Positions 9,468-18,807 of a stretch of 38,895 bases of DNA are shown here, piece by piece. Source of the DNA: Caulochytrium protostelioides (taxonomy: Eukaryota > Chytridiomycota > Caulochytriomycetes > Caulochytriales > Caulochytriaceae); NCBI GenBank assembly GCA_003615045.1, contig ML014284.1, forward strand, positions 1 through 38,895. The letters run 5' to 3'. Numbering within the stretch: the stretch's first letter is position 1; each line of letters starts with the position of its first letter. The position numbers were made by a program, and so were the translations under genes. The notes beneath the pieces were generated by a model. The model saw nothing but the letters and a program-made list of their open reading frames with translations, did no database searches and was not told the DNA's origin.

Positions 9468-12404
9468 TCAGGAGGATTTGCGCGACTTGGCAAAGGGATG
9501 GATCCACGACCAACTCTCCTTCTTGTCGTCCTTGTCTTTTTCTTTGAGCCGCGGCGGCGCGGTCGCGGCGACGGCGGGCGGGGCGCTCACAGCCCCGTCG
9601 GGCGGGCCGGGGGCCGGCAGGGGGGCGGACGAGGCCGACTTGGCATGGGCCGTGGCATGGGCCGTGGCATGGGCCGTCGCGGAGTCCACGAGCAAAGGAT
9701 CGAGCGAGATCGGCAGCGGCGTCATGAACGGGGCGCTCTCACCAAAGGCCGCGCTGGCGCTGGCGGCGGCGGCGATGGCGGCGGCGGCGGCCGCGGGGTC
9801 GGCCGCGTCGGCGTCAGGCGCCTGCCGCCCGTCGATGCTGTCCACGCTCGACCGCGCCGCGGCGTCCTCGTCGCGGCCGTCGCCCCACGGCGACGGCGGG
9901 CCGAGGAAGGACGGCGCGGCCGACGCGGCGGAGGCGGCGGCATGCAAGGAGGTCGAGCGGGACGCCGACGTCGACGCGGCCGACCCGACCGAGGGCGCCG
10001 TCGCGGCGCCGTCGACGGACTCCGCGGCTTCCGGCACGGGCGCCGACGCCGGCGCCGCTTTGTCGCCGCGGCCTTTGCCGGCGCCCGGGATCTCCTTGAG
10101 CATCTGCGTAAAGGACGCGCGTTTCCCGCTTTTCCGGAGCTTGCCGTCCTTCGCGTCCTTTTTGCCCGATTTGGACGACGCCGGCACGGCGGCGAGCGGC
10201 GCGCCGTCCGCCGCCGGCGCCACCATCAGGGACGACGACGGCGCCGCGGCGGCAGGACGGGCAGCGCCCGAGGCGGCCGCGGAGGGCGATGCGGCCGCGG
10301 GCATCGCCGCGGCCGCGGCGGAGGCGGCAACGACGACGGTCGGCACTGCGGCGGAGCCGGACGTCGCGGTGGGGTCGGCCACGGCGCTGGAGCGCTGATG
10401 GTGCGCTGATGCGGAGTCCGCGGACGCAGCATGCGGCGTCGCGGCGGCAGCGGCGGCGGCGGCGGCGGCAGATGTCGGGGCCGCCGTGGCAGCAGCTACG
10501 ACCTCAGGCGGCAGGCTCATGCTGGCGAGGGGCGTGGCGGCGTCATACTGCTCGGAGGCATAGAAAAAGAGGTATCCGCACGCGGAGGAGTTGCTTTCGC
10601 CGAAATATTGCTCGATGGCGGCGTCGCCGTCGAGCACGCTGACATGGTCGTCGTCGAAGAGCCGCCACTGCGTGCCGGAGCGGACGAGCGTCACATAGTG
10701 GCCGTGGTGGGGGCCCGAGCCGATGTGAACAATGACCGCAAACAGGGTATAGAGTCGGTCGTGATCCTGCGCGTCGGGCGTTGTGTTGAACAAGCGCAGC
10801 TCCGTCGTGAAGTTGACCTTGTCGCCAAGCTTCACGTGGCGCTGCAGACGCTCTTCATACTTGAACCGCTTGAGGTGTAGCGCGAGAATATTGGGAAGCC
10901 GCTTGATCATCATGCGCTTCTCCGCCTCCTGTAGGCTGTTGCAGACATCGCAAAAGAATTTGTTTTTGTGCGACAGCGTCTCGGCCTCTGAGAAATTCCG
11001 CAGGCAGTAGCTGAGCGACGCGTGGCGCTCCACCTTGACCGAGAGGTCCAGAAACGCCTCATCGCGGCTCGTGATAGTCTCGCAGTTCCGGCACCGCGTC
11101 TCATTCGTCAACTGACCTTCAAAGAGCTCGTGGATCCACGACGCATACGCCGGCGGCGGTGCCAGGCGCTCAGCGCCACTACTGCCATCGGGGTCGCCAC
11201 CACCACCGCCACGACTCTGTGGCGAGGTGGCCGAGCCCGACAGGCTTTTGGCGGCGTGCGACGATGACGACGGCGGCGGCGGCGGCCGCGGTGGCGGCGG
11301 ATTGCTCGTCAGCGGATCGTAGCACGGAAGGGGATCCGGGAACGGCCGTGGCGCCTCGGTGGCCGATGCGGGATCCGATCCCGATCCCGACGCCGACGCC
11401 GACGCCGACGCGGCCGTCGCGGCCGTCGTGGCGCCGAGCGAGGCCAGGGCGCGCGTCATCCGCTCGCGCTGGCCGACGAGCGTCTCGGCGACGGCGTTGA
11501 GGACAAAGTTGAGGAACTCGTGCGCGTCCTGATGCATATTCGAGCGGAAGAGCTCGTTCTCGACGCGCACCTGGTTCATGAAGTCGCGCGGCACAATCGC
11601 CGGCGACACGGCGCCGCCGGTGCCGGTGCCGGTGCCGGCCTGGTGGGCCGCGATCTCGACGAACAGGTCGTGCAGCGAGGTCAGCAGGTCCCGCTGCCCG
11701 GCCTGCTCGGCTTTCATCTGCCGCAGCAGCGCGGTATAGGGGTTGGCGCCGTCGGCGGCGGCTGTCGCCGCACCAGCTGGAGGCAGGGTCGGCGACGGCA
11801 TAGGCCCCAGCGACGGCGACGGCGATGGCGACGGCCGCAGCCCGGGCGACGCGGCTTCCTTCTCGCGCTCGCGCTCCTTCTCGCGGTCCTTGTCCTTGAG
11901 TCCCGACTCCGAGCGTCGACTCGAGAACCCGAACGCGGCCGGAGCCGGGGCCGGCGGAGGGGGAGCGATCGGTGGGGTCGCCGCGGCGGACCGTGGCGGC
12001 GACGGCGACGGCGAGCGCGCGGGATGCGGCCGGCCGCCGCTGCCGGTGCGCGCGCCGGCGGCCGCAGGATGCAGGAACCCGCTGCCGCGCGGCCACGCGG
12101 CCTCGGAGACCGGCGAGGCGGCGTCGAGGTCGCGAATGGCGTGGACGAGCGCCGGCGGCAGGGCGGCGGCCCGCGCGACGGCGACGGCGGCGGCGGTCGA
12201 GGCCGGATACGTGTACGCAAGGACGCACTCGCGGAAGGGGCGGCAGTGGAAGAGCGCCTGCAGGACGGAGTTGCAGTAGCACGTGTTGCCGAAGTTCTGG
12301 AAGCCGCAGAAGCGCTCGGGTGCCGGCGCCGCGCCGCGGTCGGCGGGCGGGCTGCGCGGCGGCCCGGGCGTGCTGCCGCTGCCCATCCACTTGAAGAACG
12401 ACAT
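9468..12404 (-). CDS. Ubiquitin carboxyl-terminal hydrolase, USP12/USP46 (yeast Ubp9/Ubp13) type
   Basis: Predicted 978 aa from ATG 12404 (MSFFKWMG). It is a cysteine protease that removes ubiquitin from substrates. The Cys box is GFQNFGNTCYCNSVLQALF with catalytic C42. The zinc-binding fingers are CRNC and CDVC. The His box is GPHHGHYVTLV (H569), followed by LFDDDH (D584-586). The segment RLPNILALHLKRFKYEERLQ and the end GYLFFYAS match USP12/46 closely. In animals and fission yeast this group needs WD40 partners (UAF1/WDR20, Bun107/Bun62) for activity. It is much longer than human USP12 because of a large low-complexity insert between the Cys box and the fingers and a long Ala/Ser-rich tail ending in Lys-rich sequence. 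The frame stays open upstream to an in-frame ATG at 12590 inside a short repeat, so a 62-aa extension is possible. Confidence 0.92.
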   Translation of the reverse strand: MSFFKWMGSGSTPGPPRSPPADRGAAPAPERFCGFQNFGNTCYCNSVLQALFHCRPFRECVLAYTYPASTAAAVAVARAAALPPALVHAIRDLDAASPVSEAAWPRGSGFLHPAAAGARTGSGGRPHPARSPSPSPPRSAAATPPIAPPPPAPAPAAFGFSSRRSESGLKDKDREKEREREKEAASPGLRPSPSPSPSLGPMPSPTLPPAGAATAAADGANPYTALLRQMKAEQAGQRDLLTSLHDLFVEIAAHQAGTGTGTGGAVSPAIVPRDFMNQVRVENELFRSNMHQDAHEFLNFVLNAVAETLVGQRERMTRALASLGATTAATAASASASASGSGSDPASATEAPRPFPDPLPCYDPLTSNPPPPRPPPPPSSSSHAAKSLSGSATSPQSRGGGGGDPDGSSGAERLAPPPAYASWIHELFEGQLTNETRCRNCETITSRDEAFLDLSVKVERHASLSYCLRNFSEAETLSHKNKFFCDVCNSLQEAEKRMMIKRLPNILALHLKRFKYEERLQRHVKLGDKVNFTTELRLFNTTPDAQDHDRLYTLFAVIVHIGSGPHHGHYVTLVRSGTQWRLFDDDHVSVLDGDAAIEQYFGESNSSACGYLFFYASEQYDAATPLASMSLPPEVVAAATAAPTSAAAAAAAAAATPHAASADSASAHHQRSSAVADPTATSGSAAVPTVVVAASAAAAAMPAAASPSAAASGAARPAAAAPSSSLMVAPAADGAPLAAVPASSKSGKKDAKDGKLRKSGKRASFTQMLKEIPGAGKGRGDKAAPASAPVPEAAESVDGAATAPSVGSAASTSASRSTSLHAAASAASAAPSFLGPPSPWGDGRDEDAAARSSVDSIDGRQAPDADAADPAAAAAAIAAAASASAAFGESAPFMTPLPISLDPLLVDSATAHATAHATAHAKSASSAPLPAPGPPDGAVSAPPAVAATAPPRLKEKDKDDKKESWSWIHPFAKSRKSS
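9646..9681. repeat. 12-bp tandem repeat within the deubiquitinase tail
   Basis: The unit ggcatgggccgt is repeated about three times. On the coding (minus) strand it gives the protein repeat ATAHATAHATAH. It is a minor coding repeat in a low-complexity region. Confidence 0.8.
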
Positions 12405-13045
12405 GGCGACGACGGCGACGGCGACGCGAGCGATATGGGATCCAGCGAGACGGCGGACGAGCCGCGGACAGCAGGGGCGAGTCAGCGAGCTGAGGCCGCG
12501 CAGGGCCCGAGCCCACGATCGGCCTCGCATCGCATGGCATCGCATGGCATGGCATCGCATGGTATGACCTGGGAAGACATGGCATCGCATCGCATCGCAT
12601 CACACCCCATCACCTCGTCGCGTCGCCGGACGTCTCGCGGGCCAGACGAGGCACGACGCGCCTTTCAGGGCGGAAGACCCGCGGCGCGGCGTCCGACGGC
12701 TCGGCCGTCGCGCGATCCTCCTTCCCGCCCGTCCGCGATCGGGCCACCGCCACGTGCGCCACTTGGGCATAGCAAGCGCCGCCGCCACCTCCGCCATCGC
12801 GCCCGTGGCCCGCGGCCGCCGCCGTCGGCCGCGCCTCGATGCGCCCCCCGACGGGCTACACCCGCGGCCGCGACGGCGGCACGGGTCCACGACCGCCCTG
12901 GCCACGGGGCGATCGGCGCCGCGTCGTCATGCCGCTGCGCATCGCCATCACCATCGAGCCGCCCTCCCTCCGTCGCGTCGCGTCGCGTCTGCTGTAGTTG
13001 CGAGTGCTGCTGCGAGTGCTGCGAGTGCTCGTCGTCCATCGTGCC
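12405..13045. other. Divergent intergenic region, deubiquitinase / small hypothetical
   Basis: It holds both 5' flanks, the pentanucleotide repeat near 12526-12602 and, at about 12970-13030, a patch of cgtcg and gagtgct short repeats. I see no TATA box. Confidence 0.45.
12526..12602. repeat. GCATC/GCATG pentanucleotide repeat rich in ATG on the minus strand
   Basis: A run of five-base units (gcatc, gcatg) with one interruption near 12562-12578. On the minus strand every unit carries an ATG, in shifting frames. It lies 120-200 bases upstream of the chosen deubiquitinase start, probably in its promoter or 5' leader. Confidence 0.85.
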
Positions 13046-13672
13046 ATGCCGCCGCACGGCCCCTTCTCCCGCGCTCGGCCGCCGCCGCCGCCGCCGCCGA
13101 CCGACTGGCTGGCCGTGCTCGCCGCGGGTCAGTTCCACCGGATCCGGCTCGACGCCGTCGATACCGCCGTGCCGTCCGCTGCCCGAGAAGCCGACGGCGA
13201 CGGCCCGCCTGCGCCTGCCGACGGCGGCGCCGGCGCCGGCGAGGACGAGGACGAGAACGCGATGCTGTATGCGATGCTGCCGGTGCCCGCGGTCGCGCGG
13301 CAGCCGCCGCAGCGCGGACCGCCGCGGTCCCGGCCACGGGCCCGCGGCCGCGCGCCACGCCGCGGCGACGCCGGCGCGCCGCCGGCCAAGCGCCGACGCC
13401 ACGAGCCTGCGGACGCCCGCGCGCGGCGCGACGCGCGTGAGCACGCACGGCCGCCGCCGCCGCCGCCGCCGCCGCATCGGGCGGGCCGCGCGGCGTCTGC
13501 GACCGCGTCCCCGCCGGGGGAGGTCGGCGTGATCACGGCGGCGCCGCAGCTGCGTCCGCGGGGGCCGGCCGAGGCGCCGCCGGCCGTGCCGACGCCGTCG
13601 CTGGCGGCGGCCGACGTCGTCGCCATGGTCCCGAGCCAGCTGCGCCGCGCGCGGGGCCGCCCGGCGGCGTAA
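13046..13672 (+). CDS. Hypothetical basic protein with a possible nuclear localisation signal
   Basis: Predicted 208 aa from ATG 13046 (context gtgccATGCC). The N-terminal part (TDWLAVLAAGQFHRIRLDAV) looks like folded or helical protein. It is followed by an acidic Gly/Ala stretch (GEDEDENAM), a long Arg/Pro-rich segment with PPAKRRRHEP, which resembles a nuclear localisation signal, and a Pro run. The C-terminus (SLAAADVVAMVPSQLRRARG) again looks helical. I recognise no family. It ends 164 bp before the converging calnexin stop. A GC-rich artefact cannot be excluded, but the alternation of ordered and charged segments and the good start context favour a gene. Confidence 0.45.
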   Translation: MPPHGPFSRARPPPPPPPTDWLAVLAAGQFHRIRLDAVDTAVPSAAREADGDGPPAPADGGAGAGEDEDENAMLYAMLPVPAVARQPPQRGPPRSRPRARGRAPRRGDAGAPPAKRRRHEPADARARRDAREHARPPPPPPPPHRAGRAASATASPPGEVGVITAAPQLRPRGPAEAPPAVPTPSLAAADVVAMVPSQLRRARGRPAA

Positions 13673-13836
13673 GCGGCAGGGACGGGCCGTCGATCCTGCC
13701 GCGTGGCCGGCCATACGAGCGTCGGCGGGTATCTGCCTTTTTTAGTGTTATACAGACAATCGCGAGGATGGACACGCGGCGCGGGCAGAGACCCGAGCGC
13801 TGGACCGCTCACGGTCACCGTCGTCGCCGCCGTTCG
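13673..13836. other. Convergent 3' spacer, hypothetical / calnexin
   Basis: 164 bp between converging stop codons, with a short AT-rich patch (ttttttagtgttatacag) near 13738-13755 that could serve 3' end formation. No gene. Confidence 0.5.
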
Positions 13837-15891
13837 TTATTCAGACGCCGCGTCGGCGTCGGCGTCCGACGACGATGAGGCAGACGAGGACGACGGGGAC
13901 GGCGGCGACGGCGCGGGAGGTGCGGCGTCCGGCCTCGGCGCGATGGGGCGGCCGGAGCGCGTCGTCCGGGAGACGCGACGGACGGCGACGGCGGCCTCGA
14001 CGGCGCTGTGGCGGCCACGGGCGCGCGCGCTGCTTGGGCGGTGGGCAGCCCCGTCGAAGGCGGCCGGCGGCTTGGCGGCCGAGCCGCTGAGCAGTGAGAT
14101 CAGCAGCAGCACGGGCAGCGCGAGCGCGGCGGCGAGCGCGTACGCGGCGTGCGGCGCGGCCTGGATCGCCGCGAGCGGGTCCTGCTTCGCGTGCGCCAGG
14201 AAGCCCGGCATCTGGCTCACCGCGAGCTCGACAACGGCGCGCAGCGCAGCGACCCACGCGTCCGCCCGATCGAGAAGGGCCTGCAGCCGCCGCGGCCACG
14301 GGGGGACGTCGCCGTTGTGGCCGTCGCGACGCGAGCCGCCATCCGCGGTCGCGCCCCCCGCCGCCGCCGTGGCCGCCGGGGCCGATGCCGCCGATGCCGC
14401 CGCCGTCACGTCGGCGGACGCCGCGGCGGTCTCGGCGGCCGCGAGGCGCTGCTCGGCCGCAAACTTGGGCGCCCACAGCGCCTCCGCAATCCGCGCGGCG
14501 TCCGCGACGCGGTGCCCCACATAGAGATTGTCGAACAGCGTGTGGGCGGTGAGACTCCAGAGGTCGAAGGCGACGGCACCGAGCGGCGTGAAGCGCGCCG
14601 GGTGCGGGTCCTCGAAGTAATCCGGATTCGGGATGCGGCGCGGGCGCCACGGCCCCACGTACGCCGGGTTCGGCACCAGCGGCGGCGTCCACGGGCCGCG
14701 ATACGCGGGGTTCGGCACGTGCGGCGGCGTCCACGCGCCGCAGCCGGGCGCCGCGGCGCACGCCGGGTTCGCGCGCTCGGGCGGCGCCCATGCGCCGTCC
14801 TCCGTCTCGTTCCACAGCGCGGGCCGCGCGACGGCCGGGTCCGGCAGCCGCGGCGGCGCGTCGACGAGCCAGCCCGCGGGCGGCGCGGCGGCCGCCGGGT
14901 CCGGGTCCGGGATGAAGCGCGGCGCCGCGTCGTCCCAGTCGGCGGGGCGGACGGCGGCCGGGTCCGGGATGTGCGTACGCTCGACCCAGTCCGGTGGCGG
15001 CGCGGCCTCGGCCGGGTCGTCGATCTCCCGCGGCGGCGTGACCGGGGGCACCATGTCCTCGAGCAAGGAGCCAGCGGCGACGGTCGCGCGGTCGATCTGG
15101 ATGACGAAGGTGTTGTCCGGGTAGACGACCAGCGTGTAGAGGTGCGTGAGCGCGTCGCGCGGCACGGGCGGCGGCCGCGTGAACCGCTTCATCTCGGCGC
15201 GGCCCGTCGTCGGGTCCGTGTGCCGAAAGTGGAAGTGAACGCCGTCGCGGTCGCGGTCGTCGCAGGCGTCTGGCCCAAACTGGATCGTGAACGGCGTCTT
15301 GTCGTGGAAGCGCGTCGCGTCGAAGCGCGCCGTCGCGTCGTACGGCAGCAGCTTCAGGTACGCGCCGCCGCACCGCAGGCCGTCCTGCAGCTTCACTTCA
15401 TACTGGACGACCAGCGGATGCTCAGGCGGGCCCGTCGCGGGCAGCGCGTGCAGCATCGGCGTCGCGAAGGGCCGCGCGATCGCATGGTTCGCATTCGGCG
15501 TCTGCATCACGAGCCCGCGGTCATCGGGCGCCCACGCCGCCGCGTGCACCGATGGCCGCGCTAGCTCCCACCGGCCCTGGTAGATCACCAGCTCCGCGTC
15601 AGCGGCATCGATCGCGACTTTCGTGGCCTTTGAGACCTGCCACCCGGACGCGTGCAGCCCCTGCGCAAAAGGCTCGAACAGCGGCGCGTCGACGGGCGGT
15701 GTCAGCCGCAGCGGATCGGCCGACGGATCGGCCGACGGCGGCGGCGGTCTCGCATCTTGACCCGCGACGGCGTCCGCGGCTACGGCGGACGGCCCGACCC
15801 CGGCCACGGCGGCAACGGCGACGGCAACGCCAGCGAAGACGGTCGCCACCGTCGCTACGAGACTGCGGCGGCGACCCATGAAGCGCGTCAT
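13837..15891 (-). CDS. Calnexin, ER lectin chaperone
   Basis: Predicted 684 aa. It binds monoglucosylated N-glycoproteins in the ER lumen and helps them fold. From ATG 15891 there is a signal peptide (hydrophobic run about residues 10-35). The globular lectin domain shows the family signature LRCGGAYLKLL, then FHDKTPFTIQFGPDAC, whose Cys pairs with the Cys of RCGG, and VHFHFRH. The P-domain has four type 1 repeats (such as HIPDPAAVRPADWDD) followed by four type 2 repeats (such as GAWTPPHVPNPAYRG), the calnexin count. After it come LWSLTAHTLFDNLYVGH, an Ala-rich spacer, one transmembrane segment (ALALPVLLLISLLSG) and a cytosolic tail with basic then Ser/Asp-rich parts. Compared with animal calnexin as I recall it, several sugar-contact positions differ (see findings). 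A second ATG lies at 15879. Confidence 0.95.
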   Translation of the reverse strand: MTRFMGRRRSLVATVATVFAGVAVAVAAVAGVGPSAVAADAVAGQDARPPPPSADPSADPLRLTPPVDAPLFEPFAQGLHASGWQVSKATKVAIDAADAELVIYQGRWELARPSVHAAAWAPDDRGLVMQTPNANHAIARPFATPMLHALPATGPPEHPLVVQYEVKLQDGLRCGGAYLKLLPYDATARFDATRFHDKTPFTIQFGPDACDDRDRDGVHFHFRHTDPTTGRAEMKRFTRPPPVPRDALTHLYTLVVYPDNTFVIQIDRATVAAGSLLEDMVPPVTPPREIDDPAEAAPPPDWVERTHIPDPAAVRPADWDDAAPRFIPDPDPAAAAPPAGWLVDAPPRLPDPAVARPALWNETEDGAWAPPERANPACAAAPGCGAWTPPHVPNPAYRGPWTPPLVPNPAYVGPWRPRRIPNPDYFEDPHPARFTPLGAVAFDLWSLTAHTLFDNLYVGHRVADAARIAEALWAPKFAAEQRLAAAETAAASADVTAAASAASAPAATAAAGGATADGGSRRDGHNGDVPPWPRRLQALLDRADAWVAALRAVVELAVSQMPGFLAHAKQDPLAAIQAAPHAAYALAAALALPVLLLISLLSGSAAKPPAAFDGAAHRPSSARARGRHSAVEAAVAVRRVSRTTRSGRPIAPRPDAAPPAPSPPSPSSSSASSSSDADADAASE

Positions 15892-17124
15892 GCCGCTGAC
15901 ACAGCGGGAACGCGATGTGGCACGCGCTAGTATCAAAAATAAAAAAGGAAGAAAGCAGCGGTCGCGCCAGGAAGAGAGCAAGCAGGAGAGGCGCATGCGG
16001 ACAGGGACCTCGTGCCGCCGGCGCCGCGCAGTCCCATGTGGTCCGTGGCGGCCCGTGGTCGCTTCGCACCCGCACTGCGTGGCCGCTACTCCCGTCGTCC
16101 CGCGGCGGCCGCGGCGGCCGCGGCGCCGGCGCCGCAGGCATCCCGATCTGCCCGGCGCGGCGGACGGCGGCTGGCCACGGTCCCGCAGATATGCGCGGCA
16201 GCGGCCGTGGCAGACCCACGCACGCGCTCGGTGGATCCTCGCGGTTTCCTGCGATGAACGGCGCGACCGGAGCGCGTCCGGGTCGCGGCGGAGGGCCATG
16301 GCCCGTCCTCGGCGCGGCCCGCCGGTGCGGAGTGCTAGCGCCGGTCGCCGCCGTCGCGTCAGCGCAGCCGGTTGTAACCCCCGCGGGCGCTGCCTTCGGC
16401 CCGCCCCGCCGCGCGATGCCACGCCACATCATGCCACGAGCGTCGAACCCATACCGTCCGGCCGCGGTCCAGCAGGACTCGCGATGAGACCACACAAGAC
16501 AATCCAGCGCCATGGAAACGCGAGTCCCATGCTGCATGCGACGAGTCTCGTGAGTGATCGCCGCATCGTGTGGTGATGCATCTTCGGGTGTTGTATCGAC
16601 GATATTGCATCGTGGTGTGGTGTCATGGCGCTGAGCGATGGAGACAGGCGTATGAGCACCTGGCATAGGGTGGACCCGCGCGGCCCCACTGGGTGACCGA
16701 GACGTCGCCGGATGGATCGCTCGACCACAGCGACTGAATGGCGGGCCGGTCGGCAGGCTGGTGGGTGGGTGCGGAACACTAGGCGGCGCCGTATCGGACC
16801 GGCGGCCTTGGCAGCGGCAAACAAACGGCGATCTACGGCGCTTGCCACATCCCCTTCCATTTCTGGGCACGCTCTCCCACAGTCTCGCCACGCCCGAACG
16901 ACACGGCGACACGGCGCGATCTCGCGGTCAGTCGGCCCGTCGGGACCCTTGGCCCCGGTCGCCAGATGGATCGACCAATCAAGGATGGCTTGGCCGCCAG
17001 TGTCCGGCCGACACAACAGGGAAAACTTGCCGAAACACAAAACAAAATGGCATGGCCATTCTCAAACTCTCGTAGGGTACGATAATGACGTGTCCGTCGC
17101 GAAAGTAATCGGATCGCATAAAAC

Positions 17125-17132
17125 TATAAAAG
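17125..17132 (+). promoter_or_regulatory. TATA box of the secreted orphan gene
   Basis: The sequence tataaaag lies in an AT-rich patch about 237 bases before the ATG at 17362. Transcription would start near 17155, leaving a leader of about 200 bases that contains the CT repeat. Confidence 0.55.
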
Positions 17133-17246
17133 TCCCGCTGTTCTAGTCTTGGTGGTAATGGAGATGTCACATCACATCTGCAGCTTCCGCTTCCTGCTCC
17201 TTTGCCCTTCGCCGCCATACAATCGCCTCTCATCTTCTGCATTCTG

Positions 17247-17262
17247 CTCTCTCTCTCTCTCT
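17247..17262 (+). repeat. (CT)8 tract in the presumed 5' leader
   Basis: A pure CT dinucleotide run between the TATA box and the start codon of the secreted protein gene. Pyrimidine-rich leaders are common in highly expressed fungal genes. Confidence 0.8.
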
Positions 17263-17361
17263 ATTGTTCCGCTCTAGGTGATATCATGCTTTGACTCTTC
17301 TCATCGAAAAATCATCTCATCTTCTCATACAACTCCCTCGTGACTCTCGCGTCTCAGCACC

Positions 17362-18369
17362 ATGAAGTTGGGCTCCCTCTTATTGGGGCTGTCTTGCCTC
17401 GCCTTGGCCAGCGCCATCCCCAACCCGAGGCCGACGGATGATCACCCCAACACCAACGTCCAGTCTTTTGCCCAGCCAGCCATCGAAGCGCCCCCGCGGA
17501 CGCTGCACGATGCTCAGAAAGACCCGAAAGATTGCAAACTAAAAACCCAAAAGGGCGACGGCAAGCTGTCGAAAGACCTCGAATTCTGGTTTCCGACAAT
17601 CAAACATTTCAAAAGTATCCCGGTCTTTCTGTCCGGCGTGTCCCAAGGCACAGCCCTCGTTGTCCGATTCACGGCCTGGCGCGGCGATGAACTGACGCTA
17701 GACCAGTTCGTTAGTGGCATCACCATCTACACCAACGGAGTAGATGGGGATGCCAAAAGCGAGGACAACGTAAAGGCCGCCAAAAAGCTGGCGGTCAAGT
17801 GGCTGCTCATGGCCGCCGGCGTCATGAAGGACACCAAATCTGCCAAATCGCTCGAAAAACACTGGAACGATAGCACGGCGCAAAAGGCCGTCGAGACTCT
17901 CATAGACAAGTATGCGGACAAAGTCAAGGTCATCCCCGGCTATACAGGAACCGATGGAACCGGCTCACGCACCAGCGATGGGAAGGTTAACGAAAACGAC
18001 ACCGATGTTGGATCGGCAGATCTCATCTTCAGCTTTTATAACTGGGACAAGATACACCAAAGCCTCACCGAGGGCGATACGAGCCAGATCATCAAAAAGC
18101 AGACGCTCACGAGCGACAGCGCTTGCTATCAGGTCACGGACGTATCGCTGCTGAGCGGGTTCGGCATGCAGATTGGCCAAAATCAGGGCACCTGGGAGCA
18201 CATGGATGCGCTGCTGGGCAACATCGTCAACTTCATCTGGCGGGACCTTCGGAACGCAATGATTGACGGTGCCGATCTTAAAGATAAGGAGAAAGTCAGG
18301 AAGAACATGAAAGATATCGACTTCGACTCCCAGTTCAAACCCAAATCGGGATTGAACAAAGTTTACTAA
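17362..18369 (+). CDS. Secreted protein of unknown function
   Basis: Predicted 335 aa from ATG 17362 (context cagcaccATGA). Residues 1-18 (MKLGSLLLGLSCLALASA) form a clear signal peptide. The mature part is hydrophilic and Lys/Asp rich, with few cysteines (DCKLK and SACYQ), and has no C-terminal membrane segment or GPI signal, so it is probably released. A central region (ALVVRFTAWRGDELTLDQF) and the C-terminal part (NIVNFIWRDLRNAM) look globular. It contains several N-x-S/T sites. I recognise no family. Codon use is visibly less GC-rich than in its neighbours, and the promoter has a TATA box. This suggests a regulated, fast-evolving or acquired secreted factor, but the function is open. It converges on Cdc5 438 bp away. 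Confidence 0.85.
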   Translation: MKLGSLLLGLSCLALASAIPNPRPTDDHPNTNVQSFAQPAIEAPPRTLHDAQKDPKDCKLKTQKGDGKLSKDLEFWFPTIKHFKSIPVFLSGVSQGTALVVRFTAWRGDELTLDQFVSGITIYTNGVDGDAKSEDNVKAAKKLAVKWLLMAAGVMKDTKSAKSLEKHWNDSTAQKAVETLIDKYADKVKVIPGYTGTDGTGSRTSDGKVNENDTDVGSADLIFSFYNWDKIHQSLTEGDTSQIIKKQTLTSDSACYQVTDVSLLSGFGMQIGQNQGTWEHMDALLGNIVNFIWRDLRNAMIDGADLKDKEKVRKNMKDIDFDSQFKPKSGLNKVY

Positions 18370-18807
18370 TAATCCTGCCTCACGTTAATGCCGTTTAGCA
18401 GGGTGCTTGAGGACCTCCCTTCGTCTGGCCAACAGGATGAACCAATCATGGAGCGGTCCGACGGCCACGCCGACAACTAGCAATTGACCAGAAAACACTA
18501 TGCTGTTAAAGGCGGCATTATGGCAACCAAGTAACTTGTATATACGGAACACTGTTCTCGAGTGTATCATTCGCTCACTTTCTTGTAGCATATCACTTCA
18601 ATCCATCATAGCTGATCTTGCTGAATGCACTCGTGCTCACGTGCGCCACAAGGGGGGCCCAAGGGGGCCCATCACCAGGTGTCGAGCCCATCCCTCGGCG
18701 AGGAGACGGCCATATGGCGTTGGATGGCGCGGGAGCAACGGATCGAAGCTTCAGGGCCGATGGGGGCCATTCGGAGTCGCTGGGCCCGAGGAAGCTGAAG
18801 GCCTTTG
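18370..18807. other. Convergent 3' spacer, secreted orphan / Cdc5
   Basis: 438 bp. The left half is AT-rich with plausible 3' UTR sequence (gtatatacgg near 18538). The right half is GC-rich with ggggggcccaagggggccc near 18653-18671, a small direct repeat of the ggggggccc type. No gene seen. Confidence 0.45.

Larger units (their letters stand above)
15892..17361. other. Divergent intergenic region, calnexin / secreted orphan
   Basis: About 1.5 kb carrying both promoters. Base composition falls from very GC-rich on the left to AT-richer near 17040-17340, where a TATA box and a CT-rich leader precede the secreted protein gene. The open frames here start at TTG/GTG or lack protein-like composition. 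Confidence 0.45.

Noticed and set aside
11179-13532. Very long overlapping ORFs opposite and beside the deubiquitinase (670 codons plus, 474 codons minus)
   Set aside because: They are shadows of the true gene in GC-rich DNA and lack domains.
14149-15564. 471-codon ORF antisense to calnexin
   Set aside because: Arg-rich mirror of the calnexin frame, with a non-specific composition.
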